Shown here in pieces: positions 53,653 to 63,838 of a DNA stretch of 64,000 nucleotides (positions are counted from its first letter, which is position 1; each line of letters opens with the position of its first letter). The notes under the pieces are model-generated. The model saw only the letters and a program-made list of their open reading frames with translations, searched no databases and had not been told where the DNA came from. The stretch is from assembly GCF_000298175.1 (NCBI RefSeq), contig NZ_BAGZ01000008.1, positions 248,001-312,000 on the forward strand, given 5' to 3'. Source of the stretch: Austwickia chelonae NBRC 105200. GTDB lineage: Bacteria > Actinomycetota > Actinomycetes > Actinomycetales > Dermatophilaceae. The position numbers were made by a program, and so were the translations under genes.

Positions 53653-56252
53653 ATGTCGTACGGAAGCCTGTGGACACCACCTGTCGGGATCCGCCCGGTA
53701 CCCCCGGTCGTCCCGATCTCCCCGTCGCTGCGGGTCGGCACCCGGATGGACGGGGACGGCCGCGCCCCGGCCGGTTCGAGCCTGCCCACGCCCACCCCCG
53801 CGGCGTCCACCCCGCCGGAGTTGCCTCCGCTCTCACCGACCTTCCTGAGGGCCCAGGCTGTCACCGGCCTGTTGGAGACCCGACGTGCAGATCTGGTCGG
53901 CGCCGACCGGCAGCTCGCCGCGCCCGCTGCGGCAGCCCACAAGAGCTTGGCCGACGTCTGGCCGGAGGAGAACCGAGACCGTCCTGACGCCCGAGCCGCT
54001 GCCACGATGCGGGACACCTCTGCGCAGGATGTCAGCTCCCCGGAAGAGGAACGCCGACTCAGACGTGCCCGCAGGGAAGCCGAGCACCGCGCTGAACTCA
54101 TTCAACAGCAAGCAGTCGAGGAAGCCTCGCGAGCAGCCCAGGACCGGACCGAAGATGTCAGGGAGCGGAGAGGGCGCACCCGCACCGAACCGGTTGACGA
54201 CCGCGTCCCGGAGCGGATGTCGGGAAGCTCCTCGACGACCGCTGAGGCCCGGTCGAGAGTCGCTGCGGCGGTCGAGGACGTCCGACGACTGCGGGAGACC
54301 GTGGACGACCTGAACGTCTCCGCCCAGGAAGCGCTCGCCCGATCGGTCGCCGAGATCAACGAATTGGCTGGCGCCGTTGCTCAAGTCAACGGACGGATCG
54401 CTGAAGCGGGCCGGGGCGGCGGCGAGACGATCCCCGAATTATCCCGGCGCAGGGAACAGCTCGTGGTCGCCTTGGCCCGGTTGACCGGTGCGACGGCTCA
54501 ACCTTCCGCGGGCGCGGGTGTGGACGTCTTGGTGGACGGACGCCCGCTGGTGACCGGGACCGAGACCTTACCGGTGGTCGAGACCAGAGGGGTCGAGGGC
54601 GACCACCGGATCACCCTGGTCGACGGCCGGAATCTCACGATCACCTCCGGTGTGCTCGCGAGCAGACTGGGCACACTGAACCGGATCCTGCCCGGTCTGG
54701 CTGCCGGAACCTCTGTCGTCCTGGACCGGCTGGCTGCGCAGGCCCTGGACCCGGCCGGACCGCCGGTTCCCGGTGGAGCCCAGGCATCGGCTCTGCTGTC
54801 CGGCTCCCTACGGGAGGTCTCCCGGGCTGCGGAGAGCAGCGCAGCCTACGCTCAGGTCGCTGCCGGGGTGGAAGACCTGGTCTTCCGGCTCTCCCGCGGT
54901 GACATCCCGGCCACCGCACGTGGATCGGATCTGGTGCTCGGCGCCCTCACCGAGGAGGACCTGCGTCCGCCACAGTTGATCCCGACGGACACCGTAGGAC
55001 CCCTGAACTCCTCGTTGAACGGCCTGTGGAATGTGACGCAGGCCCTCGGACAGCCCGGAGCAGTCTCCCCGGCGACCACGGTGTTGAACGGAGCCCCAGG
55101 ACTGGTCAGCGTGCAGGCCGATCCGCAGGCACCGGCCGGACAAGCCGAGGTCAGGGTCGTCTCCGTGGCTTCGGGCGGTGTCGTGGCCAGCGCACAGAGT
55201 TTCCATCCGGACTCCCCTCTGGGCGACGGACGCGAGCGTGTACTGGGCATCGTGGAACAGGTCGGTACCGCGCAGGAACACACCACCCTGGTCGACATCG
55301 GCAGCTATCCGACACCCACCGACCTGGTCGCTCTGATCAATCAGGCCAGCCTCGGTGTCCGGGCTTCCTTGGCCCAGTTGGGCGGCGGGACGGTCCAGGT
55401 GCGTCTGGAGTCCTTGGCGACCGGTCGGGGGAGAACATCACGATCACCAACGGTAGCCAGCCGCCGAGTGCATCCTCCGTGCTGGGGCGAGTGGTCCGGT
55501 TGAACGTGGCCCGGGACACGGTGGTCGAGGTCCGTGCCGAGGGTAAAGCCGCCGAGGTGCATGAGACGGCGGGCAACAGGGTCTCCGAGGTTCTCCCCGG
55601 GGTCGACCTCGAGGTGCATCGAGCTGACCAGACGCGGCCGTTCACCGTAGGGGTCCGGCGGGAGACCGGCGGCACCCTGGACAGGGTCGGCGACCTGGTG
55701 GATCGGGCTGCCACGATGTTGTCGGCCGCGCGCTCAGCCGGCGCCATGGGAACCGCAGGGAATGTCCTCGGGGCTCTGGGCCTGGACGACCCGACCGGAT
55801 CATCGCCGGCGGTGACGTCATCGGTCGGCAGCACACTCGCGGCGGCGTCGGCGGCTGCCGATAGTGGTGCGCGGCCGGGGCCGCGGCCTGCTTTCCCCGG
55901 GCTCCGTCTCGACCGGGACGGGAACCCGGCGTTGAACCGGGCGGAGCTGTCTGCGGCCTATGACCGTGACCTGGACGGGACCCGCCAACAGGTGACCATG
56001 GCTGTCCGGGCTCTCGGCGCGGTAGCTGTTGATCGGGATACTCCGACCTGGGAGGCCTACGCTGCGGCTCGGGCCGCCCAAGGAGGAGAGCGGACTGGGC
56101 TGTACGCCCCGCCGGACACCCACCGTTCCGGGAACGACCACAGGCCGACCTTCGACCTGAACCGGCAGGAAAGGGCACTGATCGCGGTCTTGGCCAAGCT
56201 CCACGACCAGGGCGAGTGGCTGGGGCAGCAGATGACGTCTCCCGGACGGTGA
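53653..56252 (+). pseudogene. Orphan FlgK-FliD-like chimeric gene with a -1 frameshift
   Basis: Frame one (53653-55503) carries a Pro-rich start, a charged linker (~125-190), then a FlgK-like core (about 234-312: EINELAGAVAQVNGRIAEAG, LSRRREQLVVALARLTG, VDGRPLVTGT; then LGTLNRILPGLAAGTSVVLD). From about 450 it is FliD-like: SVQADPQAPAGQAEVRVVSV and PTDLVALINQASLGVRASL. At a five-G run (55427-55431) the FliD frame moves -1 and goes on to 56252 (TAGNRVSEVLPGVDLEV, LRLDRDGNPALNRAELSAAY). Total would be about 866 residues. The FlgK terminal helices and the FliD N-terminus are absent. No other flagellar gene is nearby. It is a decayed or frameshifted relic, or less likely a real fusion with programmed slippage. 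Confidence 0.75.
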
Positions 56253-56295
56253 CCCGGCCAGGGGAGTCCTCATCGGCCGGTGAACGGGGCTGCCG

Positions 56296-56988
56296 TCAGC
56301 GTCCACCGATCGGGCAGCTCAACCCGTTGGGGCCGTGCATGCAGTAGCCGTTGGGGTTCTTGTGCAGATATTGCTGGTGGTACTCCTCGGCGAAGTAGAA
56401 AGGACCGGCGACGGTCTCGTCCTCGCGCCGATCACCACCTGCCGGCAGCAGTTCTGTCGTGATCGGCTGGGCACTGCCCGTCTCACGCAGGACGGCTCTG
56501 AAGGCGTCATATGTCTCCCGGGCAGCTTGCTCCTGTTCCGGTGTCGTCCAGTAGACCGCCGACCGGTACTGCGTCCCGACGTCATGGCCTTGACGCATTC
56601 CCTGCGTCGGGTCGTGATTCTCCCAGAAGGCCTTGAGGAGCATCTCCGGTCCGGTGACGGCCGGGTCGTAGGCGACCAGCACGGACTCGGTGTGACCGGT
56701 CCGGCCGGTGCACACCTCCTCGTAGGTGGGGTGAGGTGTGTAACCGCCCATGTATCCCACCGCCGTGGTGATCACTCCCGGCCGGGACCACATGATGCGT
56801 TCGGCGCCCCAGAAACAGCCGAAGGCCAGATGGAGTACCGCTGCGTCCGTGCCGTCGTCCAGCGTCCACGGCCCTTGCAGGGAGAGACCGGTCACCGCGT
56901 TCCGGTCGGGGAGGTCCGGGATCGGGTACGGCCGCCCGGCGAGCGCCGTCCGAGGATCCACCATCGTGTGTGCGCCGAGTCCGAACAT
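56296..56988 (-). CDS. msrA: Peptide methionine-S-sulfoxide reductase MsrA
   Basis: 230 residues. The catalytic [10 protein letters not shown] sits near residue 52 after an N-terminal extension of about 45 residues typical of actinobacterial Msr[27 protein letters not shown] and the later QYRSAVYW are intact, and resolving cysteines may lie in the C-terminal [15 protein letters not shown]. It repairs the S-epimer of methionine sulfoxide in oxidised proteins. It is convergent with the chimeric flagellar frame, 43 bases apart. Confidence 0.95.
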   Translation of the reverse strand: MFGLGAHTMVDPRTALAGRPYPIPDLPDRNAVTGLSLQGPWTLDDGTDAAVLHLAFGCFWGAERIMWSRPGVITTAVGYMGGYTPHPTYEEVCTGRTGHTESVLVAYDPAVTGPEMLLKAFWENHDPTQGMRQGHDVGTQYRSAVYWTTPEQEQAARETYDAFRAVLRETGSAQPITTELLPAGGDRREDETVAGPFYFAEEYHQQYLHKNPNGYCMHGPNGLSCPIGGR

Positions 56989-57141
56989 GCGGTCAGTCTC
57001 ACATGCCCCGTTGGCGGCACGCCAGATTCTTGCCCGGCTGTCGAAAGTCGTGTCCGAGTACGACGAGGGGCGCCACCCCTGGCAGGTGACGCCCCTCGTC
57101 GACAGTCCGTCCCGGGCTTACCGCACCCGGTCGCCGTGATG

Positions 57142-57633
57142 TCAGCCCTGGTAGGGCTTCGCCTGGAGGATCTTCACGGTGATCTCTTTGCCATTGGGGG
57201 CGGTGTAGGTCGCGTCGTCGCCCGCTTTCTTGCCCATGATGGCCTCACCGAGCGGGGACTTCTCGGAGTACACGTCGATGTCCTCGCCGGAGATCTCGCG
57301 GCTGCCCAGCAGGAATCGCATCTCGTCACCGAACATGTCGATGGTCACGACCATGCCCGGTTCGACGATGCCGTCGTCGGGAGGGGTCTCGCCGACGATG
57401 GCGTTCTCCAGCAGCTGCGTGAGCTGACGGATGCGGGCCTCCATCTTGCCCTGCTCCTCCTTGGCGGCGTGGTAGCCGCCGTTCTCCCGCAGGTCGCCCT
57501 CTTCTCGGGCTGCTTCGATGCGCTTGGAGATCTCGGTGCGTCCCTCGCCGCTGAGGTGTTCGAGCTCTCCTTTGAGGCGGTCGTAAGCCTCTTGGGTCAG
57601 ATAGCTCGCCGCCGGCGTCGTAGTGTCGGACAC
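57142..57633 (-). CDS. greA: Transcription elongation factor GreA
   Basis: 163 residues from the GTG at 57633, which is seven bases after AAGGAG; a GTG two codons upstream would be too close, and the longer open frame is non-homologous. N-terminal coiled coil (YLTQEAYDRLKGELEHL through DLRENGGYHAAKEEQGKMEARIRQL) with the acidic tip DLRENGGYHAA, and a C-terminal FKBP-like domain (SREISGEDIDVYSEKSPLGEAIMGKKAGD). It stimulates RNA cleavage by backtracked RNA polymerase. Precedes the DUF4307 gene on the same strand, as Rv1080c/Rv1081c. Confidence 0.96.
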   Translation of the reverse strand: MSDTTTPAASYLTQEAYDRLKGELEHLSGEGRTEISKRIEAAREEGDLRENGGYHAAKEEQGKMEARIRQLTQLLENAIVGETPPDDGIVEPGMVVTIDMFGDEMRFLLGSREISGEDIDVYSEKSPLGEAIMGKKAGDDATYTAPNGKEITVKILQAKPYQG

Positions 57634-57783
57634 GGTCACACTCCTTGTGCGTCGGTGTTGCGTCCAGGGCTCCGGTTCGAATCTCCCGAGCCCGCCGTCC
57701 TGTGGCTGACGGGTCACGCCTTCGGCGGTGTGCCGGCGCGTCCACCTCGTCTGCGACGGGACCGGAGTGCCCCTGACGCGAGG

Positions 57784-57808
57784 GCACCCGGCGGCTGGCG
57801 CCGGGTGC
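57784..57808 (-). promoter_or_regulatory. Hairpin in the greA leader
   Basis: Perfect 10-bp arms (57784-57793 and 57799-57808) with a five-base loop. On the minus strand it would start about seven bases after a predicted greA transcription start and 150 bases before the GTG. It could instead be the terminator of the DUF4307 gene, whose stop is 100 bases upstream. Confidence 0.5.
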
Positions 57809-57821
57809 GTGGAAGTCATCA

Positions 57822-57851
57822 ACTATACGCTGGGAGGGCGTGTTACGTCAG
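57822..57851 (-). promoter_or_regulatory. Likely greA promoter
   Basis: On the minus strand CTGACG (57846-57851) and TATAGT (57822-57827) are spaced by 18 bases. The -10 is the best TATAAT match near greA. Predicted start is around 57815. Confidence 0.45.
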
Positions 57852-57911
57852 CTTTTTGCCGCGTCGCCTGCACTTTTCCCGGGATCACCGGTGTCGGTGC
57901 CTCGCTACGGG

Positions 57912-58286
57912 TCAGGTCGTGGGGATCTCGCGACAGTTGCGCAGCCGCCCTCTGAGGGCTTTGGAGGTGGTGGAGACGGTGGTCTCGTAGATGCGCTCCT
58001 TCTCGCGCTGCGGCCCGATCTCCACGTCCCGGGAGCCGACGAGCGAGTAGTCCACGGCCTGGGCCTCCACCAGACAGCGCACCGTCATGTCGGTGGGTTT
58101 CGTGATGCTGTAGCGGACGACGACGGTGCGTTCGTCCTTCACCTCCCAGTCGACGTCCGCCCAGACCGGTTTGCCGACGGTCGCGGCGAGCCCCCACCAG
58201 ACCGCTCCCACGGTCATCACGACCAGGCCGAGGGTCGCGACGACCCAGATCTTGGCGCGACCGGGGGCAGGGCGAGGTATCCGCAC
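57912..58286 (-). CDS. DUF4307 membrane protein
   Basis: 124 residues. A short basic N-terminus is followed by one membrane helix (about 13-33, IWVVATLGLVVMTVGAVWWG) and an external beta domain with DVDWEVKDERTVVVRYSITKPTDMTVRCLVEAQAVDYSLVG, the DUF4307 pattern. Two Cys in the external domain could form a disulfide. Function unknown. It is divergent from mca, with about 290 bases between the starts, as in mycobacteria. Confidence 0.88.
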   Translation of the reverse strand: MRIPRPAPGRAKIWVVATLGLVVMTVGAVWWGLAATVGKPVWADVDWEVKDERTVVVRYSITKPTDMTVRCLVEAQAVDYSLVGSRDVEIGPQREKERIYETTVSTTSKALRGRLRNCREIPTT

Positions 58287-58577
58287 GTGCTCAGCCTATT
58301 CCGGTGAGGGGTATGCACTGTGCGCTTGTCATCCTTCGATTTCGGACGAGGGCGTAGACGCTCGCGGGATCGGGGGCGATGGTCCGCGGCCCTGTCGAGG
58401 ATGCGGCGGGCGGTTGTAGGAGTCGCCGGAAGGTCAGGGGGCCTATGCTCGACACAGATATGGTGCCGAGAGCTGCGGGGGCCGGTCCGTGCCCGTGTGC
58501 GATCGATATTCTTCGGCGCACCACCACATCTGCGAGGCGGTTTCAGGCACTATGGCAGCCGGACGAAAGAGAGCGGT

Positions 58578-59528
58578 GTGACCCAGCGGACCGAATGGCG
58601 CCTCATGGCGGTGCACGCACATCCCGACGACGAATCGAGCAAGGGCGCAGCCACGTCCGCGCGCTATGTCGCGCAAGGTGCCCGGGTCATGGTGGTCTCC
58701 TGCACCGGCGGTGAACGTGGCGACGTCTTGAACCCGCGGTTGCAGCACGACGCCGACCTGTTGCGGGACCTCCCCGAGTTCCGACGTCAGGAGATGGCGC
58801 GGGCGCAGGAGATCCTGGGGGTGGAGCACACCTGGTTGGGTTTCGTGGACTCGGGTTATCCGGAAGGGGATCCGCTTCCTCCCCTGCCGCACGGGTGTTT
58901 CGCTGCCGAGCCCTTGACGGTGACGACCGAGGCCTTGGTGCGGGTGATGAGGGAGTTCCGCCCGCATGTCGTGACGACCTATGACGAGCATGGCGGCTAT
59001 CCGCATCCGGATCATGTCATGACCCATCTGGTGGGCGTCTCGGCTTTCCGGGCTGCCGGTGATCCGGGGGCCTTCCCCCATGCGGGGGAGCCGTGGCAGC
59101 CGCTGAAGTTGTATTACAACCAGACGATCGCCCTGGAGCGGATGCGTGCCTTGCACGAGGCTTTGGAGGGTCTGGGGATGGTGAGTCCGTACGGCGATTG
59201 GTTGCGTCGTCGTTCCGGGTTGCCCCGACGCGATGTCACAACGCGAGTAGCCTGCGGAGAGTACTTCGAACAACGCAATGCTGCGCTGATGGCCCATGCG
59301 ACGCAGATCGACCCGGACGGGTGGTGGTTCGCGGCGCCGCTGGACGTGGAGCGCAGGGTATGGCCTCACGAAGATTTCGAGGCTGCGATCAGCTACGTCG
59401 GGATCGCAGTGGGGGAGGACGACCTCTTCGCGGGACTGGGTGATCCGGTCGCTGCCGACGAGTTCGCTGTGCGGATCGCCCGTGAGGTAGCTCGGCCCGT
59501 CTACGACGTCGTGAAGGAGGCCTCATGA
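58578..59528 (+). CDS. mca: Mycothiol S-conjugate amidase
   Basis: 316 residues from GTG at 58578; the longer open frame upstream is not conserved. LmbE-type zinc amidase: MAVHAHPDDESSKGAAT supplies the first zinc ligands, VVTTYDEHGGYPHPDHVMTH the other. SCTGGERGDVLNP and DSGYPEGDPLPPLP complete the site. It cleaves mycothiol conjugates so that mercapturic acids can be exported, and marks a mycothiol-producing actinobacterium. It lacks the features that separate MshB, but the two paralogues overlap in activity. Confidence 0.9.
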   Translation: MTQRTEWRLMAVHAHPDDESSKGAATSARYVAQGARVMVVSCTGGERGDVLNPRLQHDADLLRDLPEFRRQEMARAQEILGVEHTWLGFVDSGYPEGDPLPPLPHGCFAAEPLTVTTEALVRVMREFRPHVVTTYDEHGGYPHPDHVMTHLVGVSAFRAAGDPGAFPHAGEPWQPLKLYYNQTIALERMRALHEALEGLGMVSPYGDWLRRRSGLPRRDVTTRVACGEYFEQRNAALMAHATQIDPDGWWFAAPLDVERRVWPHEDFEAAISYVGIAVGEDDLFAGLGDPVAADEFAVRIAREVARPVYDVVKEAS

Positions 59529-59812
59529 ACGGCGCCAACCAGGCTGTGTCCGGCGGTATCGGTGGTTTCCTGGCGTTCTTCCTCTTGGCTTGCGCTCTGT
59601 GGCTGCTGATGATGAACATGAATAAACGCCTGCAGAACGTCAAGTACGACGAGGAGCTGCGTCACCAGCGTGAAGTGGCTCAGGACGAGGAAGGACCAGG
59701 AGACGTGGACACGGGGTCGTCGAGACAGGGCGGCAGGTCGGGTACGGACGGTCAGGACGGGGCCCGCGTGGGCAGCGGCGGGTCGAGCCCGGCCGCTCCG
59801 TCCGGGAAGTGA
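59525..59812 (+). CDS. Small single-pass membrane protein
   Basis: 95 residues; ATG overlaps the mca stop (ATGA). One membrane helix (about 12-30, GGFLAFFLLACALWLLMMNM) is followed by a basic stretch and a disordered acidic/Gly-rich tail. A small protein in this position is conserved after mca (Rv1083 in M. tuberculosis). Function unknown; co-translation with mca is likely. Confidence 0.85.
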   Translation: MNGANQAVSGGIGGFLAFFLLACALWLLMMNMNKRLQNVKYDEELRHQREVAQDEEGPGDVDTGSSRQGGRSGTDGQDGARVGSGGSSPAAPSGK

Positions 59813-59825
59813 CACGGGGGAGTCG

Positions 59826-60587
59826 GTGGGTCTTCGCGGGTTGTTGTACGCCTCTTACGAGAGGCGGTTGGCGGCGGGTCTGCGGCCGGAGCGGGTTCCG
59901 CGGCATGTGGGAGTGATGCTCGACGGCAACCGTCGGTGGGCGAGGGAGAAGGGTGCTGACACGGCGCAGGGCCATCAGGCCGGCGCGGACAACATTCTTC
60001 CTTTTCTCACCTGGAGCGAGGAGGTCGGCGTCGAGGTCGTCACCTTGTGGTTGTTGTCGACGGACAATCTTGCCCGGCCTGAGGTGGAATTGCGTCCGTT
60101 GTTGGGCATCATCGAGCGGGTCGTCGCCGATCTGTGTGCGACGGGTCGGTGGCGGGTCAATATCGTGGGTGCCACACGTCTGCTCCCTGCGGAGACCGCC
60201 GCCAGGTTGGGGGAGTGCGCGGCGATGACCGCTGCGGTGGAGGGGCTGGTGGTGAATGTCGCGGTGGGTTACGGCGGGCGTCATGAGATCACCGACGCGG
60301 TGCGTTCGCTGCTTCGTCAGGCGGAGCAGGAAGGGCGCACCTTGGCTGAGGTGGCCGAGACACTGGACGTCACCGATATCGCGGACCACTTGTACACTAA
60401 AGGTCAGCCCGATCCGGACTTGGTGATTCGCACGTCGGGAGAACAACGTATCGGCGGTTTCCTGTTGTGGCAGAGCACGCACAGCGAGCTTTATTTCTGT
60501 GAGGCTTTCTGGCCGGACTTCCGTCGGGTGGACTACTTACGGGCGTTGCGGTCGTTCGCGGATCGGGAGCGGCGCTTCGGAACCTGA
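59826..60587 (+). CDS. cis-Prenyltransferase (polyprenyl diphosphate synthase, UppS family)
   Basis: 253 residues from GTG at 59826 after GGGGGAG. Conserved regions: HVGVMLDGNRRWAREKG (catalytic Asp), GHQAGADNILPFL, LWLLSTDNLARPEVEL, and VIRTSGEQRIGGFLLWQSTHSEL with YFCEAFWPDF. Adds isopentenyl units in cis to allylic diphosphate. The mca-linked copy corresponds to Rv1086 of M. tuberculosis, a short-chain Z-farnesyl diphosphate synthase, so the product may be Z,E-FPP rather than C50-C55. Contains a TTA codon. Confidence 0.92.
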   Translation: MGLRGLLYASYERRLAAGLRPERVPRHVGVMLDGNRRWAREKGADTAQGHQAGADNILPFLTWSEEVGVEVVTLWLLSTDNLARPEVELRPLLGIIERVVADLCATGRWRVNIVGATRLLPAETAARLGECAAMTAAVEGLVVNVAVGYGGRHEITDAVRSLLRQAEQEGRTLAEVAETLDVTDIADHLYTKGQPDPDLVIRTSGEQRIGGFLLWQSTHSELYFCEAFWPDFRRVDYLRALRSFADRERRFGT

Positions 60588-60683
60588 AGAATTGACAGGT
60601 GCCGACCGGTGACGTCATGGGGGTCGTCGTCGGCTCGGCTCATGCCGATGATGAGCAGTGCTCGGGGACGGAGGACAACAGTC

Positions 60684-62345
60684 GTGCGTGACGTGGGTAT
60701 CAGGGCGTTTCGGAGACCACGTCCCGATCTCGGCCAGTTGTGGTCGAAGCTGCGGCGGGACGTGGCGGAGGCCTGGGCACTGCCTCTGGTCCGGCGCGGG
60801 TTCCTGTCGATGCTGTTGATCGCTTCCGGGTCTTTGACTCCGGCTTTCCTGCCGTTGGACCAGTACAGTTCCAGCCGGAGCGCCTGGATCGTCGAGTTGT
60901 TGCACCTGCAGTGGTTGCAGCACGGTCCGGGGCGTTTTGCTGCGACGGTGGTGCTCTCCGCAGGGGTGATCCTCTTGTTGGACACCTGGTTGCGTCTGCG
61001 TCCTGTTGCCGGGAGCAAGACGGCGCCGGCGATCACCTGGGCCATCTGGTCGGTTCCGGTGCTGTTGTGTCCACCGTTGTTCAGCCGGGATGCGTACAGC
61101 TACGCGGCGCAGGGTTTGGTCGTCATGCGTGGCATCGACCCCTATCAGTCCGGGCCGATCGCGGTTCCCGGTCCTTTCGGTGACCAGGTCGATCCGATGT
61201 GGTTCGGCACTCCTGCGCCTTACGGCCCGCTGGCGTTGCAGCTTCAGCACCTGATCGTGGCTCTGGTGGGCAATAACGCCTATGTGGCTGCGGTGATGAT
61301 GCGTGTTCCTGCGCTGCTGTCGATGGCCTTGGTGGCCTACGCCTTGCCGAGGCTGGCCGGCCGGGTGGGGGTGAACCGTCAGCAGGCGATCTGGCTGGCG
61401 GTGCTCAACCCGTTGGTGATGCTGCACATCGTGGGCGGCATGCACAATGACGCGATGATGATCGCCTTGACGGTGGTGGCCCTGCTGCTGGCCAGCCAGG
61501 GGCATCTGGTCCTGGGGTGTGTCACCTTGGCTGCGGCTGCAGGTTTCAAGCAGACCGCTTTGATGGCCATCATCGGGGTCGTCGCCTTGGCGATTCGGTA
61601 CCGGCAGGGCGAGGTGAAGCAGAAGCCTTATGTCATTGGGTTGTTCGTCGGCAGTGTGATCTGGATGATCTCCTTCGAGCTGATGACCTTGGCGACCGGT
61701 CTGGGTTGGGGGTGGATCCCGAACTTGACCGTCCCTGCGTCGATCCGTTCGCTGCTCTCCCCGCCTACGTTGGTGGGGAGTATCTTCGAGGGAATCTTCT
61801 ATCTGATGGGTCTGCCGAAGCTGGTCCAGATGGTGCCGGTTCCCTTGATGCAGAGCATCGGGATGGTGAGTTTCGCTGCGGTGGCGTTCTGGCTGACCTG
61901 GAGTTTGGCGCCTCGCCGGCCGATCATGGCCTCAGCGTTGGCCCTGATCATCTTCTGTCTGTGTGGGCCGGTGATCCACCCCTGGTACATGTTGTGGGGC
62001 GGGACGTTGTTGGCGGCTACACGGATGGACCGGTGGACCTTCAAGGCTGCGGTCTACGTCTCCTTGTTCCTGTGCACCTACTCGATGATCGATGCTGCTT
62101 TCAGCAATGACCGTTCAGCCCTGATCGTCTCGGCGTTGGCCCTGGTCATCTGGAGCGTTCAGGGCATGTTCCGTGGCCCGCAGCGGGCGGCCTCGGACGA
62201 ACCCAGCGGCCTGTTGGGCCCGAGCCCGTGGGCGGTGGCCCCGTTGAACGACATGTCGGCGGTGGAGTCTTCTGCGGAACAGAAGGGTTCCGCCGAGATG
62301 AGCGCCTCGCCTCCTTCTCCCCGCCACCCGACGTCGTCGAGCTGA
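60684..62345 (+). CDS. Polyprenol-phosphomannose-dependent alpha-1,6-mannosyltransferase (MptB-like)
   Basis: 553 residues from GTG at 60684, nine bases after GGAGG (60670-60674); the frame is open to 60609. Integral GT-C protein with about 13 membrane helices. The acidic extracytoplasmic motif is FSRDAYSYAAQGLV, followed by RGIDPYQSGP and GMHNDAMMIAL, all as in MptA/MptB. It would extend a mannan chain of lipomannan-type glycolipids from polyprenyl-phospho-mannose, the same donor as pmt. A Ser/Pro-rich tail of about 55 residues is cytoplasmic. Confidence 0.85.
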   Translation: MRDVGIRAFRRPRPDLGQLWSKLRRDVAEAWALPLVRRGFLSMLLIASGSLTPAFLPLDQYSSSRSAWIVELLHLQWLQHGPGRFAATVVLSAGVILLLDTWLRLRPVAGSKTAPAITWAIWSVPVLLCPPLFSRDAYSYAAQGLVVMRGIDPYQSGPIAVPGPFGDQVDPMWFGTPAPYGPLALQLQHLIVALVGNNAYVAAVMMRVPALLSMALVAYALPRLAGRVGVNRQQAIWLAVLNPLVMLHIVGGMHNDAMMIALTVVALLLASQGHLVLGCVTLAAAAGFKQTALMAIIGVVALAIRYRQGEVKQKPYVIGLFVGSVIWMISFELMTLATGLGWGWIPNLTVPASIRSLLSPPTLVGSIFEGIFYLMGLPKLVQMVPVPLMQSIGMVSFAAVAFWLTWSLAPRRPIMASALALIIFCLCGPVIHPWYMLWGGTLLAATRMDRWTFKAAVYVSLFLCTYSMIDAAFSNDRSALIVSALALVIWSVQGMFRGPQRAASDEPSGLLGPSPWAVAPLNDMSAVESSAEQKGSAEMSASPPSPRHPTSSS

Positions 62346-62524
62346 ACTGTTCCGGCGCCGGATGGACGTGGGTGGCCGCGAGATGAATTCCGTGAGACCA
62401 GCCGGCGACCGACCTGCGTGATCTGCCTGCGGACCGATCGGTCTCCTTAGGGTGGGAGGGATCTGTCCGTCCCCGGCACCGGTTTACGGGTGCTGGCCCA
62501 CTCTGCACGTCGAGGAGCTCATTC

Positions 62525-63838
62525 ATGGAGTCCTCCGGGAACACTCGAGGTCGGTTGACCTACGTTCTGGACACCTCGGTCCTGCTCTCCGATCCGCGGG
62601 CGATGTTGCGCTTCGCCGAACACGACGTGGTTCTTCCCGTGCTGGTGATCGTGGAGCTGGAAGCGAAACGACACGACCCTGAGCTCGGGTATTTCGCACG
62701 CCAGGCTCTTCGTCTTCTGGACGATCTGAGGGTGCGACATGGTCATCTCGACCAGCCGGTACCGGTGGGGGAGTGCGGGGGGACGGTACACGTGGAGCTG
62801 AACCGTCAGAACAAGGAGCATCTGCCCTACGGCCTGCGATCGGAGGACAACGACAGCCGGATCCTGGCAGTGGCTCGTAACCTGGCGATGGACGGCCGTT
62901 CGGTGGTGGTGGTCAGCAAGGATCTGCCGATGCGGATCAAGGCGTCGGCGATGGGTCTGGACGCCCAGGAGTACCGGGCCGAGTTGGTGGCCGATTCGGG
63001 ATGGACGGGGCTGGTCGAGCTCGAGGTCGATCCGGAGGAGATCGATCTCCTGTACGAGACGGGCCGGGCGGTGTTGTCCTTGCCGGAGGTGTTGCCGGTG
63101 AATACGGGGCTGGTGTTGTCCGCACCGCGTACGCATGCTTTGGGGCGGGTGATGGCGGACGGGTCGGTGCGTCTGGTCCGCGGTGAACGGGATGTGTTCG
63201 GTCTTCAGGGCCGGAGTGCGGAGCAGCGGATCGCAGTGGATCTTCTCCTGGACCCGGACATCGGGATCATGAGCCTGGGGGGACGAGCCGGTACGGGCAA
63301 GAGCGCCTTGGCCTTGTGCGCGGGGCTGGAGGCGGTGTTGGAGCGACGCCAGCATCGCAAGGTGGTCGTCTTCCGTCCGTTGTATGCGGTAGGAGGACAG
63401 GAGCTCGGTTATCTGCCGGGAGGCGAGGGCGAGAAGATGGGTCCTTGGGCTCAGGCCGTCTTCGACACCTTGTCCGCCGTGGTGAGCAACGAGGTCGTGG
63501 AGGAGGTGCTGGACCGGGGGTTGTTGGAAGTACTGCCGTTGACCTATATCCGGGGGCGCTCGCTGCACGATGCCTTCGTGGTGGTCGATGAGGCCCAGTC
63601 CTTGGAGCGGAACGTTCTGCTGACCGTTCTGTCCCGGATCGGGCAGAATTCCCGGGTGGTGTTGACCCATGACGTGGCGCAGCGGGACAACTTGCGTGTG
63701 GGGCGGCACGACGGTGTCGCCGCGGTGATCGAGAAGCTCAAGGGGAACGCTCTTTTCGCGCACGTCACCTTGTCCCGGAGCGAACGTAGCCCGATCGCCG
63801 CTTTGGTGACTCGGCTGTTGGAGGGCGGAGAGATCTGA
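62525..63838 (+). CDS. PIN-PhoH fusion protein (PhoH2-type)
   Basis: 437 residues, ATG start. An N-terminal PIN domain begins with [13 protein letters not shown] and carries the acidic residues of RNases ([21 protein letters not shown]). The C-terminal PhoH ATPase has Walker [14 protein letters not shown] near residue 255, Walker [12 protein letters not shown] near 355 and the arginine finger region [14 protein letters not shown]. PhoH2 of mycobacteria unwinds and cleaves RNA. The gene is Rv1095-like. Between it and the end of the window (63839-64000) no gene is visible. Confidence 0.94.
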   Translation: MESSGNTRGRLTYVLDTSVLLSDPRAMLRFAEHDVVLPVLVIVELEAKRHDPELGYFARQALRLLDDLRVRHGHLDQPVPVGECGGTVHVELNRQNKEHLPYGLRSEDNDSRILAVARNLAMDGRSVVVVSKDLPMRIKASAMGLDAQEYRAELVADSGWTGLVELEVDPEEIDLLYETGRAVLSLPEVLPVNTGLVLSAPRTHALGRVMADGSVRLVRGERDVFGLQGRSAEQRIAVDLLLDPDIGIMSLGGRAGTGKSALALCAGLEAVLERRQHRKVVVFRPLYAVGGQELGYLPGGEGEKMGPWAQAVFDTLSAVVSNEVVEEVLDRGLLEVLPLTYIRGRSLHDAFVVVDEAQSLERNVLLTVLSRIGQNSRVVLTHDVAQRDNLRVGRHDGVAAVIEKLKGNALFAHVTLSRSERSPIAALVTRLLEGGEI

